Part shown: piece by piece, positions 10,707 through 22,900 of the stretch
Layout of the letters: every line of letters begins with the position of its first letter
Position numbering within the stretch: position 1 is the first letter of the stretch
Made by a program: the position numbers and the translations under genes
The notes under the pieces: generated by a model
The model's input: only the letters and a program-made list of their open reading frames with translations
The model's database searches: none
Told to the model about the DNA's origin: nothing
NCBI GenBank assembly: GCA_009746045.1
Contig: RPFO01000648.1
Span: 714,734 to 778,733, forward strand
Source: Mesostigma viride
Lineage: Eukaryota; Streptophyta; Mesostigmatophyceae; Mesostigmatales; Mesostigmataceae
Length of the DNA: 64,000 bases
Direction: 5' to 3'

Positions 10707-13700
10707 CTAAACCGACAACACTGCCTTAGAGGGTGGCGGGAACAGCACTGACATGCAGTGAGATGGGTGGGTCCTTGGCAGGGAGCTACCCCAGGCTCCC
10801 CGGCTGGCTGCCACGTGGCACGAGCTCGGTGCCTGCTGGCCCAGCCCAGCGCAGAATGGCCAGCTGTGGCGGGTGGGCTTGATGCCTGGCGCCAGCCTCC
10901 CTGTGCGCGCCTGGCTTGCCACACCAGGCAGATGCAGGGGGACAGCCTTGAGCCACGCAAGCTCCCACGACGCGGGGAAGCGGGCGGAGCCTGCGGATGC
11001 GTCAGGTGACGTGTTACAGCACGTGGCATCCCCCGCCACCGCCCCTGGCCCCGTCTTCTGCCGCTTGCTGCTGAAGTCCTCCTCGTCGCTGCTGCTGTTG
11101 TAGCCACCCCCGCCGCCACCGCCCGCGCCCCCTGGCCCCTTCTTGGGCATCCCGTCGTCCCGCGCGCGTGTGGAGTCGTCCGTGTCGCCGCCGCGCCCGC
11201 CCCCATGGGGGTCCCTGTTGCTGTCGTCCTGGCCGCCTGGCGAGGACGCGGCTCCCTGTCCTTTGAGCGAGAGGCGCAGGGGGAAGGCCTCCTGATGCAA
11301 GGGTTGTGGGTCATTTTTTGAACCAAGCACGCACACACCACAGCCAACGACAGCAGAACAGTATTGAGCAACCCTCATGCATGTATATGTATTGGTGAAC
11401 GACTCGAAAACGCGGATAAGATAATGGCAGGCTCGAGCTACCATGGTCCGGATTCTCCAGATTTCTGGCCTGCGCTGGTTGTCTCATTGGTATTGTATGT
11501 CTGGGTCCCAGGCAGGCAACCAACGCGCAGCACCCAGGGGCACATGTGTTTTACTGTGCCCACCCTCGCCATGGATTGTGTCGCTCTCACAGCTCTCACC
11601 GCTGCTCAAGGTCATGCATTAATCGCGCGCACAACACACGTGAGGATGGCGGCACGGGCGGTGCTGTTCTTGGCACAGGAAGGGCGGGGGGAAGGTAGTG
11701 GGCGCCTGTGCTCGCACACGCACGTGCAGGCAACGGCACGCGCATGAAGACAGGCATGACAACGAGCCAAATTACATGGTGCACGGCGGCAAACGAGCAA
11801 ATGGACGTTGCAAAGTCGGCTGCCTGCACTACGTACGACAACTGGACGAGGGCGCCTTTTCCAACACGTGCACACGCATGGTCGGTCTTACACAGGGGAG
11901 GACCGTGCACAGAGCCCGCGACCGGCAGGCATGCAACACACTGCAGGCATGCAACACACTGCACACAGCAGGCAGCCGGCGGCCGGCGGCCGGCGGCCGG
12001 CGGCCGGCGGCGGGCGGCGGGCGGCGGGCGGCGGGCGGCGGGCGGCGGGCGGCGGGCGGCGGGCGGCGGGCGGCGGGCGGCGGCGGGCGGCGGGCGGCGG
12101 GCGGCGGGCGGCGGGCGGCGGGCGGCGGGCGGCGGGCGGCGGGCGGCGGGCGGCGGGCGGCAGGCGGCAGGCGGCAGGCGGCAGGCGGCAGGCGGCAGGC
12201 GGCAGGCGGCAGGCGGCAGGCAGCAGGCAGCAGGCAGCAGGCAGCAGGCAGCAGGCAGCAGGCAGCAGGCAGCAGGCAGCAGGCATGCAGGCATGCAACA
12301 CACAGCACGCAGCAGGCGGAGGGAAGCGAGAGACGCGCCACCTGGCACCCGCAGCACTCACCACCCAGCACCCACCATCCAGCGACCCACCTGGAAGCGC
12401 CTCACCACGTCGGCGAAATCGCGCGGCAGCAGCGCCTTGACGGCCTTGGTGACGGCGGAGGGAATCGCGTCCGTGCCGTAGTAGGCCTCGGCCAGTGCGC
12501 CCGCGATGGCCGCCATGGTGTCCGCATCCCCCCCCAGGGACACGGCGTTGCGCACGCACTCCTCCCAGCTGTTGCCGTCCAGGAACGCGATGATGGACTG
12601 GTGACAGGTGGGTAAGGGTGTGGGGGGGGAGAAGTCACAGGCGGGCAGGTGGGCAGGTGGGCAGGGTGGGTGAGAACATAGGTACTACAAATAACCTATA
12701 TATAACATAGGTACTACACATAACCAATATATAACATAGGTCCTACAAATAACCTATACATAACATAGGTACTACAAATAACCTATATATAACATAGGTC
12801 CTACAAATAACCTATACATAACATAGGTACTACAAATAACCAATATATAACATAGGTCCTACAAATAACCTATATATAACATAGGTACTACAAATAACAA
12901 TATATAACATAGGTACTACAACTAACCTATATATAACATAGGTACTACAAATAACCTATACATAACATAGGTACTACAAATAACCTGTATATAACATAGG
13001 TACTACAAATAACCTATATATATCATAGGTACTACAAATAACCTATACATAACATAGGTACTACAAATAACCTATACTACTATATAACATAAGCACTGGA
13101 ATGGATGCATGGGCCTTCTGCACCATGATACGGAGAGAGGTCTGTGGCCTGCCCACTTGTGGCAGGGAGAGAAGCCAGTGCATGCTAGTCGAGGGCGCCC
13201 TCCCTCCTCCTTCTGTGTATAGGGGTCAAAGCTCCTTCATATAACCAACGCGACGCAGTCTACGTGATTATTAATTAACTTAGATTAGTTAATAAATGAA
13301 GCACTGGAAATACTGTATGTTAGTGGTTCTCCAACACCCTCCTCCGAGCAAGCCCCCTGCTGATGCACGCAGAGGAAGAGGGGTATTTCTCTGCAGAGTT
13401 GGGTGCTCTACAGAGTTGGATGCTCTACACAGTTGGGTGCTCGTCTAGCGGTCCACATGTCTTTGCACACCCACCACCGGGGTCAGCTAGCTCACCTAAT
13501 CGCATGGCCCATCCATATTCGCCCCTAGTCTCCCCACCAGAGGGCCTCCCGCATCCCCCGGTGCCCCGGCGACCCGCCCCCCTATTCCCCATCTATTCGC
13601 CCTCCTCCCCCCCCTGTCATCCCTCCCCATAAACATCCATCCTCACCAGAAGCATCCCATCACCATGGAAGTCGTTACGGCCACTGTACATTCCCCTGGC

Positions 13701-14161
13701 TATTACCCTCCCTCCCTCCCTTCCCCGCCCCCCCCCCTCACCCACCTGCGGCACCGACCCCTGTGCGGACACATCGAACGCGTAGGTGGGCCGAATCTCG
13801 TCCACGGTCGCGCTGAGGTCGTACCCAAAGGTGGCCGAGATGCGCGCCCGGATGGCCTCCTTGCTGGCGCCGGTACGCGCCAGGAAGATGGCCAGGGCCA
13901 CCGCCTGCGCGCCCGCCACGCCCTGCGGCCACCCAGAGTGAGGGAGCCATTGTGCAGAACCCGTTGATAGCGTTAATGTGCATGAACCAATCCGCACGAT
14001 TTCTAGGCGTCGCGTGCAGCCGGGGACATGGGGGAGAGGCTTGCATTCCCTCTAACAGGTTGAAATGTCAGCCCTGCAGCCTTGCAGCTAACTCAGACCC
14101 ACTAACCTGGTCGACATGGAGGGGGAAGCCGGCGATGTGGTTGGTTGGTTGGTTGGTTGGT

Positions 14162-14195
<34 letters not shown>

Positions 14196-14197
14196 GT

Positions 14198-14266
<69 letters not shown>

Positions 14267-14714
14267 AGTTGGTTGGTTGGTTGGTTGGTTGGTTGGTTGG
14301 TTGGTTGGTTGGTTGGTTGGTTGGTTGGTTGGTTGGTTGGTTGGTTGGTTGGTTGGTTGGTTGGTTGGTTGGTTGGTTGGTTGGTTGGTTGGTTGGTTGG
14401 TTGGTTGGTTGGTTGGTTGGTTGGTTGGTTGGTTGGTTGGTTGGAGCAACGTCCAGCTAGAGTACATACTGTTAGTTAAAACAAAAGGCCCACCCACAGC
14501 CCTTCCGCCCTGATCTCCCAAAAATTTTAGTTCGCACAACCTAAACAAGCCCAGTGCGCACCCCCAAAAGGCCCAGTGTGCACAAGCACCCATTGGTTTA
14601 GAGTTGGCAGGCCAGGTGTGGCTATTGTGCACAAGAGGCACTCATATGCACCGTGTGCTTTTGCGCGGTTGTTGTGTGTGTGTGTGTGTGAGTGTGAGTG
14701 TGAGTGTGAGTGTG

Positions 14715-14776
<62 letters not shown>

Positions 14777-15832
14777 TGCGTGTGTGTGTGTGTGCGCGCG
14801 CGCGCACGTGTCATGGATACAAGGAAAACGACGCGCGCGAAGGCGGGCATGGAACGCGCCACGTGCGCGCACACACATGCACACATATAAAATACTATAC
14901 TATAGTGACTACACACACGCACAGGAGCGCGCGTGCGTCCCATGACCAGGGGGCAGAGGGGAGATCGGTACGACTAAAGGGGGGGCGCGTGACGTGTGGC
15001 AGGTGCGATGGGCGATGCGTCACGTACAGGCCTGCAGGCGTGCTAGAAGCTGGGCACGCCTGGCTAGCAACACCTGGCACTAGCGTCCACGTCACCTGCG
15101 GGTGGTTGTGCGTGATGCTCGCGGTGATGGACGCCTCGGACAACGCCTGCTCCTCACTCATGGCCGAGAAGCCGACGGGGCTGACACGCATGGCGCCCCC
15201 GTTGCCCCACGAGTTGTACGGCCCTTTGCTCGGTTTCTGCAGCCATTCTTTGAACTGCGGGATGGGCGTGACGTCACGGTGACGCCGGTGCCGCACGGCG
15301 CAGAGGCGACGGAGGGTTATGGTACGATTGCTTGACTATACGTGTGCGTGCGCAAACACAATGCTGTTTACAGCAGATATCGTTCCTCGCACCCCTAGTA
15401 TGCAAATATGCCCGATACAAAGCTCCCACCGATACAAAGGAAAAAAAGGGGCCACGAATCTTAGCAACAGCTTGCAGCGGAATCAGAAAGTGCTACCTTC
15501 CCATGACTTCCAGACCATTCCTTTGGACTGACCATTTGGCCATAGCCAGCGTTGGGAAATCTGTTGCCGAATTCTCGCAGTGCAGTGGCGAAGCCAAAAG
15601 CGTCCGGACCGTCATCGCCTTCTTCTGGCACCGGAAGGCTCGCCTGCGTGCTGTCGCCAAACACTGCTGCTCTATACTTGTCGGGGTCTAAGATAGCGGC
15701 GGCGACAGCCACCGTGCAGACTGTGTCATCTGTAAATGTACATCCTGGCGGCAGAAGCTCAAAATCTGTATTTTTTATGCCTGCCTTTTCGTACTGGGAA
15801 CCAATTACGTCCCCACAGATAGCACCAAGCAT
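10707..15832 (-). CDS. ADP-ribosylglycohydrolase (DraG/ARH family), five exons
   Basis: Predicted to hydrolyse ADP-ribose from proteins or small molecules, using two Mg2+. Exons on the minus strand: 15533-15832, 15096-15254, 13746-13922, 12391-12597, and a likely last exon 10707-11291. All introns are phase 0 with GT-AG borders. Exon 1 starts [15 protein letters not shown] and holds the metal-binding FTDDT motif; exon 1/2 joins as NAGYGQM-FKEWL. Exon 2 has [15 protein letters not shown] and THNHPQ; exon 3 runs [18 protein letters not shown] to QGSVPQ; exon 4 has [20 protein letters not shown], the second metal-binding motif. These 281 codons cover a whole bacterial-type family member. The last exon is disordered (Gly run, [14 protein letters not shown], perhaps a nuclear signal) and much less certain; its end could be spliced differently. 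The core resembles prokaryotic DraG-like enzymes, so an old lateral origin is possible. Confidence 0.85.
11394..11491 (+). repeat. Dispersed repeat R1 fragment in glycohydrolase intron 4
   Basis: It matches 1184-1290 closely (GACTCGAAAACGCGGATAAG, GGCTCGAGCTACCATGGTCC, GATTTCTGGCCTGCGCTGG). It lies in the intron just upstream of the proposed last exon. Confidence 0.75.
11965..12288. repeat. Zoned heptanucleotide array in glycohydrolase intron 4
   Basis: Four blocks of one 7-bp unit follow one another: GGCGGCC (about 5 copies), GGCGGCG (about 22, with one short unit), GGCGGCA (about 9), then GGCAGCA (about 10). Each block differs from the next by one base. Copies of GCAGGCATGCAACACAC flank both sides. 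The 200-300-codon frames in all six phases are artefacts. Confidence 0.9.
12676..13090. repeat. 29-bp tandem array in glycohydrolase intron 3
   Basis: About 14 copies of an AT-rich unit containing ATAGGTACTACAAATAACC. The unit has self-complementary ends (ATAGGT..ACCTAT), so transcripts could form serial small hairpins. Copies differ by scattered substitutions, such as CATAGGTCC for CATAGGTAC. Confidence 0.9.
14139..14446. repeat. Zoned (GGTT)/(GGCT)/(GGTT) array in glycohydrolase intron 2
   Basis: (GGTT)n at 14139-14162 is followed by (GGCT)n with one GGCC unit to about 14263 and (GGTT)n to 14445. The Gly-Trp-Leu-Val and Gln-Pro-Thr-Asn frames over it are artefacts. Confidence 0.95.
14671..14805. 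repeat. (TG)n / (GTGTGA)n microsatellite
   Basis: A TG run with an internal GTGTGA block (about 14687-14725) and a short GCGC run at its right end lies in intron 2 of the glycohydrolase gene. Confidence 0.95.
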
Positions 15833-16935
15833 GGCGACTATACCTTGGCTTAATAGAACTGCTACTCGTTCTATATACTATTAGGCAGGGTTAACGGAAG
15901 CAAGCAGATGGGTGAAGAAGGACTCGCTATGAAGTCTTCTCGGCATTATAGTCTGCAGACAGATAGCGATGGGCCATCAAACCGGCAGCCATGGCTGGGT
16001 GCATTAAATCCTCTTTGAGACGCCTCTCGCCCAAAACGGTTGCCAGTGACTTGCCACGACAATGAAGGTCTCTTCTGTCTACAAAGATCTGGTGCTACTC
16101 GGAGTTGGCTATCAACTAACGTTGCGTGTTCGTGTAAGACCACAGTGGCGGAGGTTATCCGGCCCTTGGCCGATATGATATCTGTCTGTGGTGGCTATGA
16201 CCGGCGTGGGATCCAAGTTCCAACTACTATCCAAGTGAACTGAACTGAACAGTGGCGCAGCACCTTTCGCAGGCCACCCTTCTGCTTGCGACGATGCGTC
16301 GAGTTTTTGCGCAGGCACGGATGACGTGGAAAGGATTGGACGGTTCCCTGGACACTACTGCAATGGCAAAGCATGGCACTGAGATTGGCAGAGATTGGCA
16401 GTCAGTCAGTCAGTCAGTCAGTCAGTCAGAGTCTGTCATCAAGCTGTCATCAAGCTGAGGCCACTATAAGTCTTTACTGTAACCCTGTCAGACCACCGGC
16501 GCGGAAATAAACTCAACTCAACTTCAAGCTGAGGTCAACAAGCTGAGGCCAACGTTGACGCCAACGCATAGCGTCAAATGTTACGAGCGCCAGTATCATC
16601 AAAAACTGAAACGAGTCCGTGTCTCAGATTTTTGGCATTTTGCGGATGGATGACGCCAGAAGAAACAACTTCATTTATTGCACTCCGTTGGGCAAAACAA
16701 ACGATTTCACGGGCGTGACTGGTGCCCTTACCCATTTGCTAATTTTGAACAATTAAAGCCGCTGACTGCAGTGTTACAAAGCTTTTTTAGTAGCTGAATG
16801 TCCTACTTTTGAGAAAAGCTAATTCTCTTTGGTGCCCTCGCACTTGCCGTGCCACGAGAGTAGCGAGTGCAGCGGCTTTTGTGGTGTGCAGCATCTTGTG
16901 CGTCGCCGAGTATCCATGCCTGAATCTCGCTCGCT
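15833..16935. promoter_or_regulatory. Divergent intergenic region, glycohydrolase and PRAT genes
   Basis: The start codons of the minus-strand glycohydrolase (15832) and plus-strand PRAT gene (16936) face away from each other across 1.1 kb, so this stretch should hold both promoters. A (TCAG)n run lies at about 16399-16428. No clear TATA box or defined element could be assigned. Confidence 0.45.
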
Positions 16936-19900
16936 ATGAATATCCATCCGAGTATTCGGGTGCCGAGGGATCCCCCGGTATGGAAAGACCAAGGTCCTCC
17001 CTGCTCTTCGAGGACGGTGGACGGCTTTGTTCGGGGCAGCATGGTACGCAGATTCTCTACGGGTTGGACATTCGACATGAAATCTCAAGCAAGGGCTTTC
17101 CAAGGCCCAACACGTCGTTATGTTTGTCTTATTTTGGATCTAAGCAACTCCCATGAACATGAAAATCTTCGGGGCCACTGTAAAATGCGTTTAACACGTG
17201 CGTTTATTACATGACTGTGTTCCGAGAATGCATGCACGACCGCTAAATGCTGTTCCTATCCTTTCTGGGTGGAGATGCATAATTAAATAAGAAGAATGAA
17301 AGTTGAATGTTGAGTGGGCTTATCAACGCACGCGCCAAACCTGCTAGGCAGCATACGGAAGTTACAGGCATCGGCGCATGGTCAAGATGGGTGTCTTATC
17401 AGTGCATGGCTGGGAAACAAGCACGCGCGCGATGTGTGGGCGAGACACGGTGTGCTGCCATGAATAACCTCCTGCCCAGCTAGGCGCACGCTTACCCCGC
17501 AGGTCGGCTTTGCGTGGGGAGGCTTCATGGGGAGCTACGACGCCGCAAAGGCCGGTAAGTTGCGGTGGTAGCATTAGCTTGGGCCGGTAGGTTGCGGTGG
17601 TATTAGCTTGGGCCGGTGGGTGTTTGTGACGTGATAGCACCCGTTTGGTTGGCCACGCTGCGTGCTACGTATTCGCTGCATGCCGGGTGCGCGCATCCTC
17701 TGGTCATCCTACACGTGTGCTGCCTCCTGCAGGCGAATAGGCTGTCTTCAACTCGATGTGTTTTTGGCATGGCTTGCGGTAGCATGCTTGGCTATGGTTC
17801 ATGCGCATGAGGTGGCTACACACCGACATGGTTTGCGTGGACCGCCCGAGTATGCGCACGAGGGGGGGTGCTCCACCGCGATGCTCCCAGCGGTGATGGT
17901 TGGCGCGTGGTAGGCGACACGTACTATTTGTTGGCACCTGGTGGGTCCCCCAAGCCACCTGTTACATGCTGCAACGTTGATGTCCCACAGGCCAGGCTGG
18001 CTCAATTATGGCAAGTCATCAGCTAGTACAACACAAGCCACGCTGTTCCCTTGTCCCTGCCTGCCTGTGTTTGTGTGTTGCCCTTCCGTCTGCATTGGTT
18101 GCAACAACGGGCGCATGACCCGCGGGAATGCGGGCGCATACGCTGCTCCAATCTGGCGACACCTGGCGGCACGCAGGCCATCGAGGGAGCCGCCTCGCGT
18201 TCCAGATCGTGAGTCGCACCGCGCATTGTGCCACCCTGGCGCACCCTGGCCCGCCTGTCCCACCACGCCGCGCTGCGCTTACCTACGCAACGGAAATTAT
18301 AAGCAGTTGATTTCTTTGTTGTTTTTTGTAAAGCATTTCATGGAGCCGCCGACCAAGGGGACCACCTGCTGTGGGAGGCCAGCGTGTGCCGGGCGCAGCC
18401 GCGGACTCGCGATGCTGTCGCCGGCTTAGTGCGAATGATGGGCTGTGCAGTCGCCTGGGTGTGCTGGCGCTCACCGCCCTGATGTGGCGGATGTACGGAC
18501 GCTGGGCGTGGGACCGCGGCGGACAGCCATGCTGGATATGGGTGTGCCGCGGCGCCCAGTTGCTGCGGGCATGATTTATGGGCATGTGGCGTGTTTGATC
18601 CCCGGCTTTTCTTACTAGGGTTCATAGGGGCACGTTCGATCCCCGGCTTTTCTTACTAGGGTTCACAGGGGCACGTTCGATCCCCGGCTTTTCTTGCTAG
18701 GGTTCACAGGGGCATGTTCGATCCCCGGCTTTTCTTGCTAGCGTTCACAGGGGCACGTTCGATCCCCGGCTTTTCTTACTAGGGTTCACAGGGGCACGTT
18801 CGATCCCCGGCTTTTCTTACTAGGGTTCACAGGGGCACGTTCGATCCCCGGCTTTTCTTGCTAGGGTTCACAGGGGCACGTTCGATCCCCGGCTTTTCTT
18901 GCTAGGGTTCACAGGGGCACGTTCGATCCCCGGCTTTTCTTACTAGGGTTCACAGGGGCACGTTCGATCCCCGGCTTTTCTTGCTAGGGTTCACAGGGGC
19001 ACGTTCGATCCCCGGCTTTTCTTGCTAGGGTTCACAGGGGCACGTTCGATCCCCGGCTTTTCTTACTAGGGTTCACAGGGGCATGTTCGATCCCCGGCTT
19101 TTCTTACTAGGGTTCACAGGGGCACGTTCGATCCCCGGCTTTTCTTGCTAGCGTTCACAGGGGCACGTTCGATCCCCGGCTTTTCTTGCTAGGGTTCATA
19201 GGGGCACGTTCGATCCCCGGCTTTTCTTACTAGGGTTCACAGGGGCACGTTCGATCCCCGGCTTTTCTTACTAGCGTTCATAGAAACTTAATGTTTTCGT
19301 AGGAAGGACATTCTGGAAGGAAGGACCTGCCCAGGGCAACACCTTGTGGTTGTGTAACTAGGCGCACCCGTCACAAGGAGCCCCTGAGTTGTGGGCCATC
19401 TTCCCCCCCCCCCCTCCTGTTTGCCTTCGTGCGCCCCCCTTGCGTGCACTGGCTCACTTGCCGTGCGGTCACATGTGCTGGTTGCCATGTTTGCCACGTG
19501 GCGTGTTGGCGCGCGCTCCCGCTGCATAACACATTCGGCCACCACATGCCGCTTCTGCCAACCGCCCCCACACATTGATTTACCAACCGCCACCGCATGT
19601 CGCGTCGGCCAGGCTAAGGCGATGGGCGCCAGCTCCCTCAACTTTGGTGAGTCCTGGCATGTGCTGATGCTGGTGCTGGTGCTGGTGCTGGTGCTGGTGC
19701 TGGTGCTGGTGCTGGTGCTGGTGCTGGTGCTGGTGCTGGTGCTGGTGCTGGTGCTGGTGCTGGTGCTGGTGCTGGTGCTGGTGCTGGTGCTGGTGCTGGT
19801 AAGGCTTGTATCAACAACGCAGGTGCTGTCGGTGTGGCCCCTGGGCGATGCGTGGCCCCTGGTAGCGCATTGCATCGGTCTCTGGCGCGGGCCATCCTCT

Positions 19901-22900
19901 AGTCTTTGCGTGGCCTGTGGCATGGGCCTTTGTGCCCCCGTGTTTTGTGGTGGGAAGCGGCAGTGGGGCCTGTGGCCGCATGCACGTTTTGTGGCCGCAC
20001 GCAGGTTTTGTGGCCGCATGCACGTTTTGTGGCCGCACGCAGGTTTTGTGGCCGCTTGCACGTTTTGTGGCTGCATGTATGTTTTGTGGCCACATGCACG
20101 TTTTGTGGCCGCATGCACGTTTTGTGGCCGCATGCACGTTTTGTGGCCGCATGCACGTTTTGTGGCCACATGCACGTTTTGTGGCCGCATGCACGTTTTG
20201 TGGCCGCATGCACGTTTTGTGGCCGCATGCACGTTTTGTGGCCACATGCACGTTTTGTGGCCGCATGCACGTTTTGTGGCCGCATGCACGTTTTGTGGCC
20301 GCATGCACGTTTTGTGGCCGCATGCACGTTTTGTGGCTGCATGTATGTTTTGTGGCCGCATGCACATTTTGTGGCCGCATGCACGTTTTGTGGCCGCCTG
20401 TATGTTTTGTGGCCGCTTGCACGTTTTGTGGCTGCATGTATGTTTTGTAGCCACATGCACGTTTTGTGGCCGCATGCACGTTTTGTGGCCGCATGCACGT
20501 TTTGTGGCCGCATGCACGTTTTGTGGCCGCATGCACGTTTTGTGGCCGCATGCACGTTTTGTGGCTGCATGTATGTTTTGTGGCCACATGCACGTTTTGT
20601 GGCCGCATGCACGTTTTGTGGCCGCACGCAGGTTTTGTGGCCGCATGCACGTTTTGTGGCCGCACGCAGGTTTTGTGGCCGCATGCACGTTTTGTGGCCA
20701 CATGCACGTTTTGTGGCCGCATGCACGTTTTGTGGCCGCATGCACGTTTTATGGCCGCACCCACGTTTTGTGGCCGCATGCACGTTTTGTGGCCGCATGC
20801 ACATTTTGTGGGCGCATGCATGTTTTGTGGCCGCATGCACGTTTTGTGGCCGCACGCAGGTTTTGTGGCCGCATGCACGTTTTGTGGCCGCATGCACGTT
20901 TTGTGGCCGCACGCAGGTTTTGTGGCCGCATGCACGTTTTGTGGCCGCATGCACGTTTTGTGGCCGCACGCAGGTTTTGTGGCCGCTTGCACGTTTTGTG
21001 GCCGCATGTATGTTTTGTGGCCGCATGCACGTTTTGTGGCCGCATGCACGTTTTGTGGCCGCATGCACGTTTTGTGGCCACATGCACGTTTTGTGGCCGC
21101 ATGCACGTTTTGTGGCCGCACGCAGGTTTTGTGGCCGCATGCACGTTTTGTGGCCGCATGCACGTTTTGTGGCGGCATGCACGTTTTATGGCCGCACCCA
21201 CGTTTTGTGGCCGCATGTATATTTTGTGGCCACATGCACGTTTTGTGGCCGCATGCACGTTTTGTGGCCGCATGCACGTTTTGTGGCCGCATGCACGTTT
21301 TGTGGCCGCACGCAGGTTTTGTGGCCACTTGCACGTTTTGTGGCTGCATGTATGTTTTGTGGCCACATGCACATTTTGTGGCCGCATGCACGTTTTGTGG
21401 CCGCATGCACGTTTTGTGGCTGCATGCACGTTTTATGGCTGCATGTATGTTTTGTGGGCGCATGCATGTTTTGTGGCCGCATGCACGTTTTATGGCCGCA
21501 CCCACGTTTTGTGGCCACATGCACGTTTTGTGGCCGCATGCAGGTTTTGTGGCCGCTTGCACGTTTTGTGGCCGCATGCACGTTTTGTGGCCGCACGCAC
21601 GTTTTGTGGCCGCACGCAGGTTTTGTGGCCGCTTGCAGGTTTTGTGGCTGCATGTATGTTTTGTGGCCGCATGCATGTTTTGTGGCCGCGCGCACGTTTT
21701 GTGGCCGCACGCAGGTTTTGTGGCGGCATGCACGTTTTATGGCTGCATGTATGTTTTGTGGCCACATGCATGTTTTGTGGCCGCATGCACGTTTTATGGC
21801 TGCTTGCACGTTTTGTGGCCACATGCATGTTTTATGGCCGCATGCACGTTTTATGGCCGCATGCACGTTTTATGGCCGCATGCACGTTTTATGGCCGCGC
21901 GCACGTTTTGTGGCCGCACGCAGGTTTTGTGGCGGCATGCACGTTTTGTGGCTGCATGTATGTTTTGTGGCCGCATGCATGTTTTGTGGCCGCGCGCACG
22001 TTTTGTGGCCGCACGCAGGTTTTGTGGCCGCATGCACGTTTTATGGCTGCATGTATGTTTTGTGGCCACATGCATGTTTTGTGGCCGCATGCACGTTTTA
22101 TGGCTGCATGTATGTTTTGTGGCCACATGCATGTTTTGTGGCCGCATGCACGTTTTGTGGCCGCATGTATGTTTTGTGGCCACATGCACGTTTTGTGGCG
22201 GCATGCACGTTTTATGGCCGCATGCACGTTTTATGGCCGCATGCATCATTGATATGGGCGGCTTGACAGGTGGCGGCGCATGGCGCACACAATCGCCTTG
22301 GTTATCGCTTTCGCTTTGTAACCATGACAGCTGGGAGGTGGTAGCTGCCGCCGCGTCAGGGGGGGTTACCAGGGTGGGCCAGGGTGGACTGCATCAGCCA
22401 GCATGGAAGTGGATGTGCCAGCATCAACGTGCATGTTCCAGCATGGAAGTGGATAAACAGCACGACGGGCTGCCATGGCTGTTGTACAAACCGGATCCTT
22501 TCATCATGCAAGCAATTTTCACCTGTCCGCCCTCTCCCATGGGCAGTTGGTTGCTCATATAGCCCGGGCTAGGGTGCTCCCGACTAGGGATAGAGAGGCG
22601 GTTGGGTGGCGGCAACCATGCGTGCGTGGGTTAAGTGGTTTGGATGCGGCCCTTGCCTGACCGCTGCTGTTGCTGCAAGCAAGCGTTCGAGCCTGACCGC
22701 TGATGTTTGCCCTGCTGCCCTCGCCGCATGCCGTACTTGCCCCCCTGCCCCTGCCCCCCGCGTGGCCAGGGATGTTCCTGGGTTTCTACAACTGCGCCTA
22801 CTGCGTGCTGGAGGATGTTCGGCAAGAGAAGAGCTGGGTAGGTGCACGTGGCCATGTTTGCTGAAGTGATCCGGATGTGTTATGCACCTATAACACATCC

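Noticed and set aside
11596-12615. Six-frame set of 180-305-codon frames rich in Ala, Gly, Arg or Pro
   Set aside because: Produced by the 7-bp GC-rich array.
12676-13090. CRISPR-like array
   Set aside because: The units are contiguous with no spacers, and the context is an intron in a eukaryotic gene.
18583-19275. tRNA gene cluster suggested by repeated GTTCGATCCC
   Set aside because: No acceptor stem, D arm or anticodon arm can be formed by the 41-bp unit; only a B-box-like core is present.
19391-22562. Plus-strand frames of 953, 786 and 698 codons and minus frames up to 640
   Set aside because: A 19-bp unit without stops keeps all frames open on both strands. The array lies in a PRAT intron.
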